Source: Sarcophilus harrisii (taxonomy: Eukaryota > Chordata > Mammalia > Dasyuromorphia > Dasyuridae). Taken from it: DNA of 64,000 bases. The notes beneath the pieces were generated by a model. That model saw only the letters and a list, made by a program, of their open reading frames with translations, was not told where the DNA came from and made no database searches. This document shows, in pieces, positions 24,086 through 35,300 of the stretch; the stretch's first letter is position 1, and every line of letters starts with the position of its first letter. A program made the translations under genes and the position numbers. The stretch covers positions 434,895,669-434,959,668 of the forward strand of contig NC_045429.1 in the NCBI RefSeq assembly GCF_902635505.1. The letters run 5' to 3'.

Positions 24086-25599
24086 TATACTAGATAATTC
24101 TCTCCCAAATTTACTCACTTGCTCTGGAATCAACAGTTGCAGTCTGAGGCACAGGAGGAAATCTGGCTGTAAATGACACCCAATCAGTTCAGACTAACTT
24201 CCCACCAATTCCCAGTAAGAACCTGCAAGCTTAGTCTGACAGGTATTCCCATCCTCATATATGCTCTGCTAGTTCCCTTCCTGGAGTGTGGCCATATCCC
24301 CAATTGCTTTCTAAATCCTGGAAGACCCAGATCACACCCCAGACCCATCTCTCCCTTTTTGTTTATTCAGTAAGTAGTACCCAGCAGATGCCAAGAGAAG
24401 ATAAACCGTTTCAATCAATAAGATACTGCCCCCTCCAGGGACAGGGACCATGATGCTGTCTAGCACTCGGCTGCTGCTGCTGCCCGGATGTTTTCTCTCT
24501 ATGCTACTGTGTGTGATGGTGCCTGATGAACAAGAGATCTTGGAGTAATTGACAAAGGACTTTATATAGGCATTTTCCATGTACCAGGCAGCTGTGCTAG
24601 ACGCAGAGCTCAAATGCAAAAAGGAAATCATTCTTGCTTCTGAAATGCTTTTATCCCAGCGAGAAATACATCTTGATGAATAAATACGGGATATGTGCAG
24701 AATATGTTAGTGGTTTGACCATGAGAAGAGGAAAATCTCTAGCTGAGCCAAGAGTTAGGTAATCAATCATGGAGTGGGAGGTAGCATATCGTGTGTAAAG
24801 GCCATCAAGGTGGTCAGTCTGGCTGGAATCCAAGTGGGAGTAATCCTGGAAAGAAGCTAAAGCCAGATAAAACAGTAGGTGCAAAATAGAAGTTTGTATT
24901 TTATACTAAAGGCCAAGGATCTTTTTGAATATCAAATAGCATCAGACCTGTAGGGGTTTGGGTCTAGACGTGTAATTTAATTGGCATAGGGAACTCCTGA
25001 TGAGAAAATCTACCCTGCCAGTGCAAATCTGCAGCCATTCCATTCCAAGTGCCCAGGGTTATAGGATTCATCAGGAGTGGGATGCCTGCTCTCTAAATAT
25101 AAATTTTTTTAAATGTTTTGAATTTGGCAAATACTGAATAAAAAGGGCATTTTCACATACCAAGAATGGGGGGGAGCCTGAAAATGCCAACTCCCGTAGG
25201 TCCAGCCCCTCTTTTAAACATATGCCGATTTCAATGTACAACTTTCCAAGCTCTCCTGTATCCAGAGACACTAACTCAATACAGCAGCAGTGAGAGAACA
25301 GCCTGAAGTCAGGAGACACTGAATGCAAGTAACTAGATAGCTAGAATGGGTGATTGTAGTATGAGGCAAGAAATAGGGATGGATGTGAGAAATTATGCAA
25401 ACAGACTTAAACACTTGGCAACTAATTGGATCAGAGGATTGGAAGCCAGGGAGTCAAAAGTCTAGGGCTGAGGTTACTAACCTTTTTTGTATTGTGGATC
25501 CATTTGCCAATGTGGTAAAATCTATGGACCCATTCTAAGCATAATGTATTCAGGTGCATAAAGTAAAATACATAGTATTAGAAAATAAACCATTGTTGG

Positions 25600-25850
25600 A
25601 AAGTTATCAAAATCTTTTCTTCAAAGAATCCAAGTTCATGAAATCCAGGTGAAGAAGCCCTGGGGGGACTTCTAAGCTGGGAACTTGAGTTACTTTGAAG
25701 AATGGTAGTATCCTTGGACAAAGAGTAGTCAGGGGAGGAGTCACTTTAGGGGGAAAGATCATGAGTTTGGCAGGCTTGGAAATGTTAAGATGCCTGTGGA
25801 CATCCAGGAGCTGTCCAACAAGCAATTAGAAATGTGAGAGAAGTTTCCAT
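25600..25850 (-). repeat. LINE-2 ORF2 fragment, minus orientation
   Basis: A residual minus frame (25607-25825) contains LLDVHRHLNISKPAKLMIFP, matching the L2 ORF2 segment also seen at 10.1 and 23.9 kb. Confidence 0.75.
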
Positions 25851-27584
25851 GAGATATCATGGATCAGGGAAGAGAGGACTCATGACCCTTGGAGTATACC
25901 TACACTTGGGGACAGAACATAGTGATGACCCTGAAATGGGGCCTACGAATTGGTCAAACTGGGAAAAAAGAAAATGCTGAGAGCGGGTCTATGAAAACCC
26001 CGGGGGAGAATGATGACGGGACAGCAGTAAATTCCACTCTGTGTTTGGACCGGTGATAGTGTCTGCCCTTGACCAGAGAGCCCAATGACTGAAGAAAAGC
26101 ATGGGACTCCTGTTTCCTCACTTAGGTAACTGGAGATAAGAATAAGTTAATCATTTTCCACAAGCAACAAAAGCATTTGCCAACATGCACATTTTTCATT
26201 AATCCCATTATTTGCTTTGGTGGCAAATCATCCTGCTTTGGAGGTCAGCTAGTTTAGGATCACACATAGGTAATAAATGGCAAAGCCAACCAGCAAACCC
26301 AAGCCTGCTGACTCCTGCACCAAGCAAGCCTTGGTCCCAGCCTTAAGACAAGAGATAGGAAGGTCAGAAGAAGCAGGTGATTAAACACAGCACCACTCCT
26401 TGCCTACCTCTCTCCTTTAGGTGCAAAGCACTAAGCTACAGACTACTAGTTTGTAATCTCACTAAATCGTGCTGGGCATTGGTTTTTGTTTCTTTTTAAA
26501 TTTTGTATACACTTGCTGACTCTTTTAGGCTCTGCAGGGTTTTGTTTTGTTTTTCCTATCAGCTTATTACCCTGAATTTGTTAATATTAAGCTTAAGTGA
26601 TCAAACCATCAGATTAGGTTGATCAGATGCACAGAAAGTCAGCTTTGAGAAAAATGAATTTTCATTTCCAAAAAACAAATAGGTTTGTGAATATTAGGGA
26701 AGAATACTGTTGACTAGATGTTTTCCTAAACCAACAGAGCTCAACTGGCCATATTTAAGTGCCTGGCAGAAGCTTGCTTTTTTGTTAATAATTGAATAAT
26801 GTTTAGATGCAGAAGTGTGAAACCACCTGCTGACTCTATGGCAGCGGCACTTTTCTCAATCTTATCAGTCATTTAAAATTTTCCATTAGTAACAAAACAT
26901 CTTGTAATGTGATATGTTTCTTCCATTAACTATTTCTAAACTTTGCAGATCTAAATTCACTTCTAGACTCACATCTGCCCTTCACACCTGTATAACCTTG
27001 GGCAAATCAAGGCAAGCCTTCTCTTAGTTTCATAAACTAAGAGGAAAAGGGGACAAAACTTATCTTGTAAGTTCCCAGAGTTCTAATGCTGCATGACTTT
27101 CTCTTCCTCCTTCATTCAATATTACTTTGGGATAAGTACAATGAAAATGAGACTCAAGAAAGCATCAGATTTGAGTTCCAGGTCTATGATCTAGCTTTAA
27201 TGGCTTAGGGTCTCTAATTGCTCTTCGGTTAAAAATGTGATTCTGGATCTTCAAAAGAAAATGTGTTGGTAAAGAAAGGCATGTTATTATTGAAATATGT
27301 GCTTTTTATGTGAGGAAATTAAAAGATAAAGACAGGATACATAATGGATGAAGGTGAATGAAGGCCGTAAGAGATGCAATTCTGTCAGTAGACCACAGAC
27401 CACTTGAACAGAAGTAGTAAATAGTTAAATTTGGGCAACTGCTCTCAAGCCTAGCATAAAAGACAGAACATCAGAGACTTCAGTTCTCTAGACACTGGCT
27501 GCTTGCTGCTAGAGAGCTCTCTCTGCCAAAAGTACAGCCAACAGTAAATGCAGTTACTAATTCCAACTTCAGGGGACTAAACCC

Positions 27585-27680
27585 CTGGCCTCAGTTTCCT
27601 CCTGTAAAATGAAGAGGTCAGATTAAATGATCTCTGAGGTCCCTTCAAGCTTAAATCCATGATTCCAGCTCTGACATGTC
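27585..27680 (+). repeat. MIR/THER SINE 3' fragment
   Basis: CTCAGTTTCCTCCTGTAAAA then gatctctgaggtcccttcaa match the MIR/THER core and 3' part. Confidence 0.65.
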
Positions 27681-27919
27681 ATTTGTTGTATAGGTTTTGG
27701 CCAGTTCTTTAACGGCTCCGAACCCCAATTTCTAAACTCCATCTCCAGACTTATTCCCACCTCAATCTTCCTACCCGAGGCTGGAAATGTCACTGCTACT
27801 TCCTCTTGGAATTTCCAAAGCATCACCTCCTACAAGAGACCATTCCTGAGTTCTCCCGTTACTACTGGAGCTTTCTTAGTTAGTGGGTTCCAGTAACTGA
27901 CCCCTCCCACCAAATTATG

Positions 27920-28050
27920 TTTATTTACATATCTGTATACACTGCTATGTTTATGACTTGATAAATTCTAGTCCTCTATACTTTGAATATAATCTCCTGA
28001 GGGCAGGGGCCATGTATCCCCAGTGCTTACCACTGTTCCTGGCACAAACT
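27920..28050 (+). repeat. LINE-2 3' end relic
   Basis: ctgagggcaggggccatgta, tccccagtgcttacca and tgttcctggcaca follow the L2 3' consensus order. Confidence 0.65.
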
Positions 28051-28214
28051 ATCCCCTGAAGAAAATGGGGGATCCTAAGCAGCTGATCTAAGAAAGGAGT
28101 GCAGGCCAGATCTGGGGGCCAACTGTCCACTTAAGACAAGGCACAGAAATGAGTTCCCTAAAAATTGACCGATTCTCTCACCTCCAAATCTTCCTGAATG
28201 GTTAGGAACTGCTG

Positions 28215-28440
28215 CTCAGCCCATTCACACAATGCCCTGAGCCTGGAATCAGGAAGACCTGAGTTCAAATTCAATCTAAGACACCAGTTGTGATCCTGAG
28301 CAAATCACAACTTGTTTGCATGTTTCCTCATCTATACAATGGGAATGATAGCACCTACCTTGTCTCCAGAGTTGTAGTGAGGTTCAACTGAGATCTAAAC
28401 GTAGAGTGGTACAATGTAATGGTTTGCTATTGTTATTATA
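28215..28440 (+). repeat. MIR/THER-type CORE-SINE
   Basis: Contains gagcctggaatcaggaagac, the ctgagcaaatcacaactt region, the core tttcctcatctatacaatgg and the gttgtagtgaggttcaa 3' part. It is close to full length. Confidence 0.7.
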
Positions 28441-28589
28441 TGAAATGTATTTTTAAAAATTGAAGACATTTAGCCTGGGGCTTCAAAGAAACATGATTTT
28501 GGTCTTTCAGCAGTTGAAGACTTATTAGGGAGGTCTAGACTAATCTATTTGTCTCTAGAAGGATCAAATCAAAATCAAAAGGATCAGAA

Positions 28590-28986
28590 GGTACAAATTA
28601 TGTAGAAGTAGATTGAAACTCAAATATAAGGAGAGACAAGGACTCATGGGAAAAACGTTCATAGCAGCTCTTTTTGCAGTAATTTGATGGGATGGAAATG
28701 GTTAAAGTTAATGTACATAAGTGTAATGGAATAAATTAATACTGTAAAAAAAAATGAGAGGAATAGTTTCACAGACATCTTGGAAGACTTGTATAAACTT
28801 GTATATAAAACTTATATAAGACTTGTATAAAACTGGTACCAAATGAAATGAGCAAAGCCAGGAGAATACTGTTATAACAACAAATATTATAAAAAACAAC
28901 AACTTTGAAAGAATTCAATCGATACAATCAGCCAAAGACACAATGAGAAATCTTGAAATAAAATTAAAAGTGAAAAGTAGTGGACA
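28590..28986 (+). repeat. LINE-1 3' UTR, left part
   Basis: Text resembling the marsupial LINE-1 3' region (agcagctctttttgcagtaa, ggaataaattaatactgt, then gagcaaagccaggagaata). It is interrupted by an hAT element at 28995 and resumes at about 29393. Confidence 0.65.
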
Positions 28987-28994
28987 ATCTAAGG

Positions 28995-29187
28995 CAGGGG
29001 TCCTCAAACTATGGCCCTCGGGCCAGATGCGAGCAGCTGAGGACATTTATCCCCCTCACCCAGGGCCATGAAGTTTCTTTATTTAAAGGCCCACAAAACA
29101 AAGTTTTTGTTTTTATTCTAGTTCAGCCCTCCAACAGTCTGAGGGACAGTGAACTGGACCCCTATTTAAAAAGTTTGAGGGCCCCTG
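28995..29187 (+). mobile_element. Short non-autonomous hAT element with 8-bp TSD
   Basis: A 193-bp element with ends CAGGGGTCCTCAAACT and AGTTTGAGGGCCCCTG, flanked by the perfect 8-bp direct repeat ATCTAAGG (28987-28994 and 29188-29195). Eight-base duplications and CA...TG ends are typical of hAT transposons. There is no transposase coding. Confidence 0.88.
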
Positions 29188-29203
29188 ATCTAAGGTATCT
29201 ACT

Positions 29204-29392
29204 AGCAGCTAAGTGGTGCAGTGAATAGAACTCTAGGCCTATCAGCAAATCCAGCCTCACGTACTAACTAGCCGAGAATCTCATCAAGTCACTATTCCTG
29301 TCTGCTTCAGTTTTCTCATCTGTAAAATTTAGATCATAACATCACCTACCTCTGAGGGTTGTTGTGAAGAACAAATGAGATAAGAAGTCTGA
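29204..29392 (+). repeat. tRNA-derived/CORE-SINE
   Basis: AGCAGCTAAGTGGTGCAGTG head, decayed middle, then ttttctcatctgtaaaattt and gagggttgttgtgaagaac. It sits directly behind the hAT element and inside the split LINE-1. Confidence 0.7.
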
Positions 29393-29565
29393 TAAAACAT
29401 GCTCCACACTCCTGACAGGGAGCTCATGGACTCAGTGCCCTGAGATGTGGAGAGTCTGTTTTGCAAAAGGCTTTGTTTTTCTTTTTCCTTCTTGTTTTGC
29501 AGTTGTTGAGGGTAGAAGAGAGAGGAGGCAGATTTCAGTTAATTAAAAAAAGTAAAGTTCTGTTT
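29393..29565 (+). repeat. LINE-1 3' UTR, right part
   Basis: cctgacagggagctcatgga and the later gggtagaagagagaggaggc then ttaattaaaaaaag match the terminal part of the marsupial LINE-1 3' region, continuing 28590-28986. Confidence 0.6.
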
Positions 29566-29586
29566 TCAAAGGGAAAAAATAGAGTA

Positions 29587-29840
29587 AAGGAATAAGCTTT
29601 TATTAAATATCCATTATATGCCAGGCACTTCATTAAGCGCTTTACAAACATTACCTCATCGATCCTCACAACAATCCTGAGAAGTAGGTGCTATCCCCAT
29701 TTTGCAGCTGAGGAAAATGAGGTGAACAGAGATTAAATGACTTGTCCAGGATGACATGGCTAGTTTCTGAAACTGATTTCAAACTCAAAATCTTCCTGAC
29801 TCCAGGACCAATCCAGGAACCATTGTATAACTTAGCTGCC
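29587..29840 (-). repeat. MIR/THER CORE-SINE, minus
   Basis: Reverse complement of a MIR/THER element: tatgccaggcacttcatta, attacctcatcgatcctcac, gacttgtccaggatgacatg, with tRNA-derived end aactcaaaatcttcctgact. Confidence 0.75.
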
Positions 29841-29847
29841 CCACAAA

Positions 29848-30020
29848 TACTGACTCATTTGATTCCCACAATAACCCCTGGAGATAGGTGCTCTCGGTCC
29901 CTTTTCACAAATAGGAAACAGAAGAGTTAAAGGACTTGTCCACAGTTAGACAGCTCAAACGGGCGTGAAGCTATTATCTGAACTCATCTTTCTAAGTCCA
30001 GCGCTCTACCCATGTGCCTA
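29848..30020 (-). repeat. Second MIR/THER CORE-SINE, minus
   Basis: tttgattcccacaataaccc, aggacttgtccacagttaga and the tail agtccagcgctctaccca repeat the MIR pattern next to the previous copy. Confidence 0.65.
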
Positions 30021-30439
30021 GCTAGGGATCTAATAAAGAAAAACTTCCTAACAGCCCAGGAATAGAGGTAATGAGTCTCCCATTAGAAGGGCCATTGGCG
30101 GGGAACGTTGGAAGCATTCGGAACTGAGCTGGGCGGCGCGGGCCCGGGACCACAGAGCTCGTGCGCATCTCAGCGAGAATTCAAGTCAAGGTGCTCCATC
30201 TTCTAAGCTCTATCTGGAATCGCAAATACAAGGAGGCTCTAGGACTGGGGAAAGGCTATCAATCGGCCTTTAGGGAAAAGAGACGAGACAAGAGAATGAC
30301 TTTTCCAAGAACCAACAGCCGTCCTACCTTGAGGGAAAAAGAGGGCTGAACTTCACCAACGTGGCTCGTTTTAAAGATCACTTTGGTAAGCAGCGGCACA
30401 GGCCACGGAGCAATGGCCGCGCGAGTTAAGCGGTGCAGG

Positions 30440-32300
30440 ATTTTGTAAGAAGTGAAATCACAAAAGGACCCCCTGCGGGCGGCCCCGGGCCGTGGGCGGG
30501 CAGGGCCCCCATCCTCGCCCCGCGAACCCATGGCCGGCGCCACTCTACGGCAGGACCGGCCTCAGACCCGCACGGGGTCTGCTGGGCGCGAGTCCAGGGC
30601 TTCCTAGGGCCCCCTCCCCCAAGATTGTTAAGCTTCTACTGGGCAGGAAGCGCCCGGGGCTGCGGCTCTAGGAGAAAGTCAGAGTGACCGAGCCTAGCTG
30701 GCCTCGTGGTGACGGAGACGTCACCTATTCTGTGCCTCAGTTTCTTCGCTTGTAAAATAATAGCACTGGGCTGGCTGAACTCTCAAGGATGGAAGGAAAC
30801 TCCTGCCCCTGATTCCTTTGGTGTGAGCAGCCAACGGTAGTGATCCGGGCCCCCTAGGCGGGCAAGGAGGGCCGATCAGCGACAGGTCCGAGGCCACACG
30901 TGCCCCGGGGTCCGCGACCTCGTGGAGGCCGGCAGCCTCACCCCGCCCCCCAGTTGCGGTCGGGGTCGGAGCCGAGGGAAAGGCCCCGGACGCCTCGCAG
31001 CCCCTGGGAGGGCGCGCCCTCGCTCCGGGCCCCAAGTTCCCTCCTCCGCAAAAGGAGGCAGTGCGGGGAGGTGCGGGGCGGGGGGGGCCTAACCGAACAA
31101 AGGGAGGGAAGCGACGGAAAACAAAGGCCTCGCTCCCGGGCCGTCACTCCATCGGGCCCAGCCCGAGCCGCCAGGCTCGAGCGTCGTCCGCAGCGCTCTA
31201 TGCGCGCGCACCCACCGTCCAGCCGTCCTCCGCCCTGCTCGGAGAGTGCGCACCTCTCGGCCAATCCGCTTCGGCCGCCTCTCGCCACACCCCCGGGCGA
31301 TGGCCCCGCGAGCCATTCAGCGTGGCCGGCATGACTGGCGCGAGGCGCTCGGGGCGGAGCCGGGCGCGGGGCGGGGGCGGGGCCGAGGCGTCCCGGCGGC
31401 GTCCGCCCGGCGCTCCAACACTCTGGCGTCGCTCGTTTCCCGGTGTGCCTGGCTTTTCCGCAGCTCCTCCGGCATCCCGGCCGGCATCCAAGGCACGATG
31501 GGCGCGCGGGGCGGAGCGCGAGCGCTGGAGTACCTGCTGGGCCTCTACTTCGTGATGCACGTCCCCATCACGCTTCTCTTCGACATGCAGGCGCTGGTGT
31601 CGGCCGATTTGTACCCGACCGAGGTGAGGAGGACGCATGCGCGCCGCGTGTCTCCGCGCCTGCGCCCTGGGTCCTGCGCCGCGGCACGCGAGCTGCCCTT
31701 TGCGCGCTCGCTTTGAATCCTGAGGCCGACACGGGCGGCTGTGTGTCCCTCGGCGAGGCGCTGGGCCCCGGGCGCCTCCTCCGGGAGATCTGGACTCGGG
31801 GGATACACACGCCTCTTACCCCACCCGGGGATTGTGAGCAAAGCGCTTCGGAGAACCAGGGCTCACGTCCCTTGGCCCCCGGCCGCGCCCCCAGACTCAC
31901 CTTGTGTGCCAAGGGCCCCCTAAAGTTTAGACACCCCGAGAGATCCCCCAAAAGGCAGCCTTGGCCCCCTCCCCGAATTACTCAGGCCGCCTCGCCCTGG
32001 TCCGCTCCCCCGTCCTTCCCCCTTCCTCAAAGGCCGGAGCTCCAACCTACACGTCACCCTTCCCCCAAAGGTTCTGCGGGGCCGCCCTCCCCCCCAGGGT
32101 ACGAGTTTGCCCCCTATCCAGGCTGCTAGTGCCATCTTCCCCCCAGCGTCGGGTGGTTCCCGGAACCCCGGCCCAGCCACCACGCAGCACCCCCCGGTCT
32201 CCTCCTCAGGGTCTCCCGCCAGAACAACCCCTCCCAGGAAGGATCCCTGGGGAACGGCGCCTGCCCGAGGAACTGAGGACTCCCAGACGGCAGTGGGAGT
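30440..32300. promoter_or_regulatory. TMEM97: CpG-island promoter region of TMEM97
   Basis: The base composition changes sharply to GC- and CpG-rich sequence around the TMEM97 first exon. A CCAAT box lies at 31261-31265. A sequence close to a sterol-regulatory element, TCACCCCGC, lies at 30938-30946 next to a GC box. TMEM97 is known to be sterol-responsive. The transcription start is not fixed by sequence; it probably lies within about 200 bp of the ATG at 31498. Confidence 0.7.
31498..31623 (+). CDS. TMEM97: TMEM97 coding exon 1
   Basis: ATG followed by the first helix ([19 protein letters not shown]) and SADLYPTE; 42 codons, donor gtgagg, phase 0. Confidence 0.95.
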
Positions 32301-35300
32301 GACTCTCTTGGCAAGCCTGTGTACCCCTCCTCAAAATAGCATCTTAAATTAATTGATGGGAATGGTAGATTCCCCTGAGAGGTTAATGACCCCAAAGAGG
32401 TCCAGATTTTCCTCCCATCCTAATTCACAGACCCTTGGGATCCTATGTTAAGAACACTCGCATTAGGGTCTCAAAAGGACCCTTTAAATTCCAACGTCCA
32501 CCTCCCTTCCCTCGTGTTTTTTGTGAAAACATTTTTAGTCCAACCCTGTGACCCAATTTGGGGTTTTCTTGGCCATGTCCTTCTCCGCCTCATTTGATAA
32601 GCAAGAAAACTGAGGCAAACAGGATAAAATGACTTGTCCAGAGTCACCCAGTCAGTGTCTGAAGGTGGGTTTGAACTCAAGAAAATGAAACTTGCTGATT
32701 CTCTGCCCGGCTTTCCATCCACTGTCCACTTAGCTGCCCCAAAATTTGGGTTCTGCTTTCCATGCCATGCTGCTTGTTAAATGCTAGAGATACAGAGACA
32801 AAAGTGAAGCAATCCCTGCTCCCAAGGATCTTCCCCCAATTCTAATGGGGGAAGAGAACTTGCATATATAAAAACATGTAGATAGTAATACAAAGTGAAT
32901 GCAAGGTGGTTATGGGAGGGAGAGCTCCAGTAGGCTGGGCTGATCAGGTAATGCTTTTTGTAACTGAGTTTTAAAGGAAACCAGGGAATCTGAAAGGTCT
33001 TGGGGAGGCATGGAGTACCACCCTGGTCCTCCTCATCTGGCTGGACTGGATGAAGGGCAGCAATGAGAAACAAGGCTGAGAGGTGTCTAGGGAGTTACCT
33101 GTGGGTGCTGAGCCCCTAGCAGACCTTAGTGTGGGAGAGGAGGGGTGCAGGAGAGCATTAGAAAGGCTCTACAAGCTTCAGATGCTAAACAGGAGCTGAG
33201 ACCAGGGAGTCTCCAGAGTTCGTAAAACAAGGAGCTGCCATGATCTGGTGCTACTTTGAACCAGGATGGGGTGAAAAGAGACTAAGTGAGAGGGGTAGGG
33301 AAGATGTGCTCCCAATAACTACAAATGGGCCCAAGAGCTGGAAATAAAACTTTCAAGGAGCTCTTTACACTGAGGCAGGGAGGAGACCAGCCTCATTCTC
33401 CCAACAGTGACTTGGTCTGTCCAGGCTCCCCAAGCTCCACCGGAGCGGAGGCTTAAATTAGGACTTTTTTTTTTTTCCTTCGCCCTAGTCTTAGATCAGA
33501 ACCAGCATGGTGGGAAGAACTGATTCACAGCAAGGGGATTGGGATTGCACAACTCTTTGTAAGTTCCACTAACAGCTGGATGCCAGCTCAGCTCCCTGAA
33601 AGTACCTAACAATTTCAGCGAATTAGTGGTAAGGCACAGATCTAGTATGAGGTATTTAAATTGGGAGTCGGGTTGCCACCACCTTGCCTTTACAAATGAA
33701 ATACGACGGGAGATGGGGGAGAGGTTATGAATTGTTCTCAGTACCTTAAAATCAAGACGTTAAACTGGTAAGCTTTGCTTTATGCAGTAGAGGTTTCTGA
33801 AAAGTTTCTTAACACTGGAGGTGAGTTGGAGTTTGCTGGCTGGTTTTGTGAGGCAAATTACCCACTCTGATTTTTTTGTGTGTTTGTGGTTCCAGTTAGG
33901 GTTCCTTAGAAGCAAAGTAACACCTGCACAGATAAGTGTAGTGTAATATTATCATTATCAAGATATCATTAAAAGAGTGAATCGAATCATTAATGTAAAT
34001 TAAAACATTAAACAAATTTCAGCAGAATCCAATCAAAAACAGAAGTCACTGCTGGAGGAACACACTAATAAGACATGGAAAGTAGGCCAACCAGCTCGGA
34101 TTTGTTTGAAATCATGCAAGAAAATTACTAAATATAAAAACACTTATAGCAGCAGCCTGTGGTAGTGGAAAAAAATTATAAACTAAGTGGGGAGGCTGTC
34201 AGGGGAATATCTAAAGGGGAAAAGAGGGTATGTGAACAGTGGCATATTACTGGGCAATAAGAAATGGAAAATGAGGAATTCAAAGTAGAAGAAAGATTAT
34301 TGTGAACCGATGCAGAGAGAAACGAGCAGAACCAGAACAATAGCTACTGACTACAGTGGTCACTAAAAAGAAGTTATTTGGACACATAGTGAGGGAGACA
34401 TCTTTTTGTAAAAGAGGTAGCAGATCTGGAAGCCATCCTGATGCCTTGCTATTTCAGATTTCAGTCTCTCATGGGAAGGTTTTTATTTTTCTCATATGGA
34501 TAAAATCAGTTTGCAGAGTTCAGTTGAATTTTTTTTTTTTTTTTTGCTGAGGCAATTGGGGTTAAGTAACTTGCCCAGGGTCATACAGCTAGGAAGTATT
34601 AAGTGTCTGAGACTAGATTTGAACTCAGGTCCTTCTGACTTCAGGATGGTGCTCTAGCCACTGCACCACCTAGCTGCCCCATAGTTGGATTCTTAATAAA
34701 TGTTTGTTGATTGATTGATAAAATTCTTTTTAAAGATAAGCCACAAGGCCAAACTCCTTACTTCCATATTTCACCTTTTAACTATATCCTGTAGAAATTT
34801 GCCTAAAGGCCAAGCTTTGATTGACTTCTATTATGAACTGAATCTCTACCCTTATGGACTAACAACCTTTGTAACCTCACCCACCACTTGAATCAAATTC
34901 AAGTTGCCTCAATCAAAGCTGCTGTAGACTACAACTCTTCAGACTAATACTCTCACTTGAGGATTTCTCCCATCTCCCCTCTAGAAAGTTGTGAGAGGAA
35001 TTGAGGTTACTCAACCCACCTCCCCATTAAAATATCTATCAATCAGGATTATTTTACCTTTGCCAGAATAGATCTACATGATGTACTGCCAGACCAGTCA
35101 TAGAGGATATACACATATTTAAAAGGTTGTCAATCCTCATTCTAGGTCTTTGGACATTGAGAGAGGCCATTGACCCAATTTATTAGTTACTGCTAGCCTA
35201 ATTAATAAATTGATCATGCTTGGACCAGTATCAGTTTACCTTAATTTTCAAACGTAGTTGAGGATAGGGGAAGTCAAAATTATGTTCAGAATTTAAATTA

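Larger units (their letters stand above)
19875..30080. other. NLK-TMEM97 intergenic region
   Basis: No gene is supported here. Recognisable content is LINE-2, MIR/THER SINEs, two short hAT elements and a split LINE-1 3' end, listed separately. I see nothing I can name in about 20.6-21.45, 22.05-22.89, 24.09-25.6 and 25.85-27.58 kb. I saw no trace of the PYY2/PPY2 relics known between these genes in primates. Confidence 0.75.

Noticed and set aside
28980-29228. 82-codon open frame as a small gene
   Set aside because: It lies across a short hAT element whose other copy (21464-21658) shows the same sequence; it is not a host gene.
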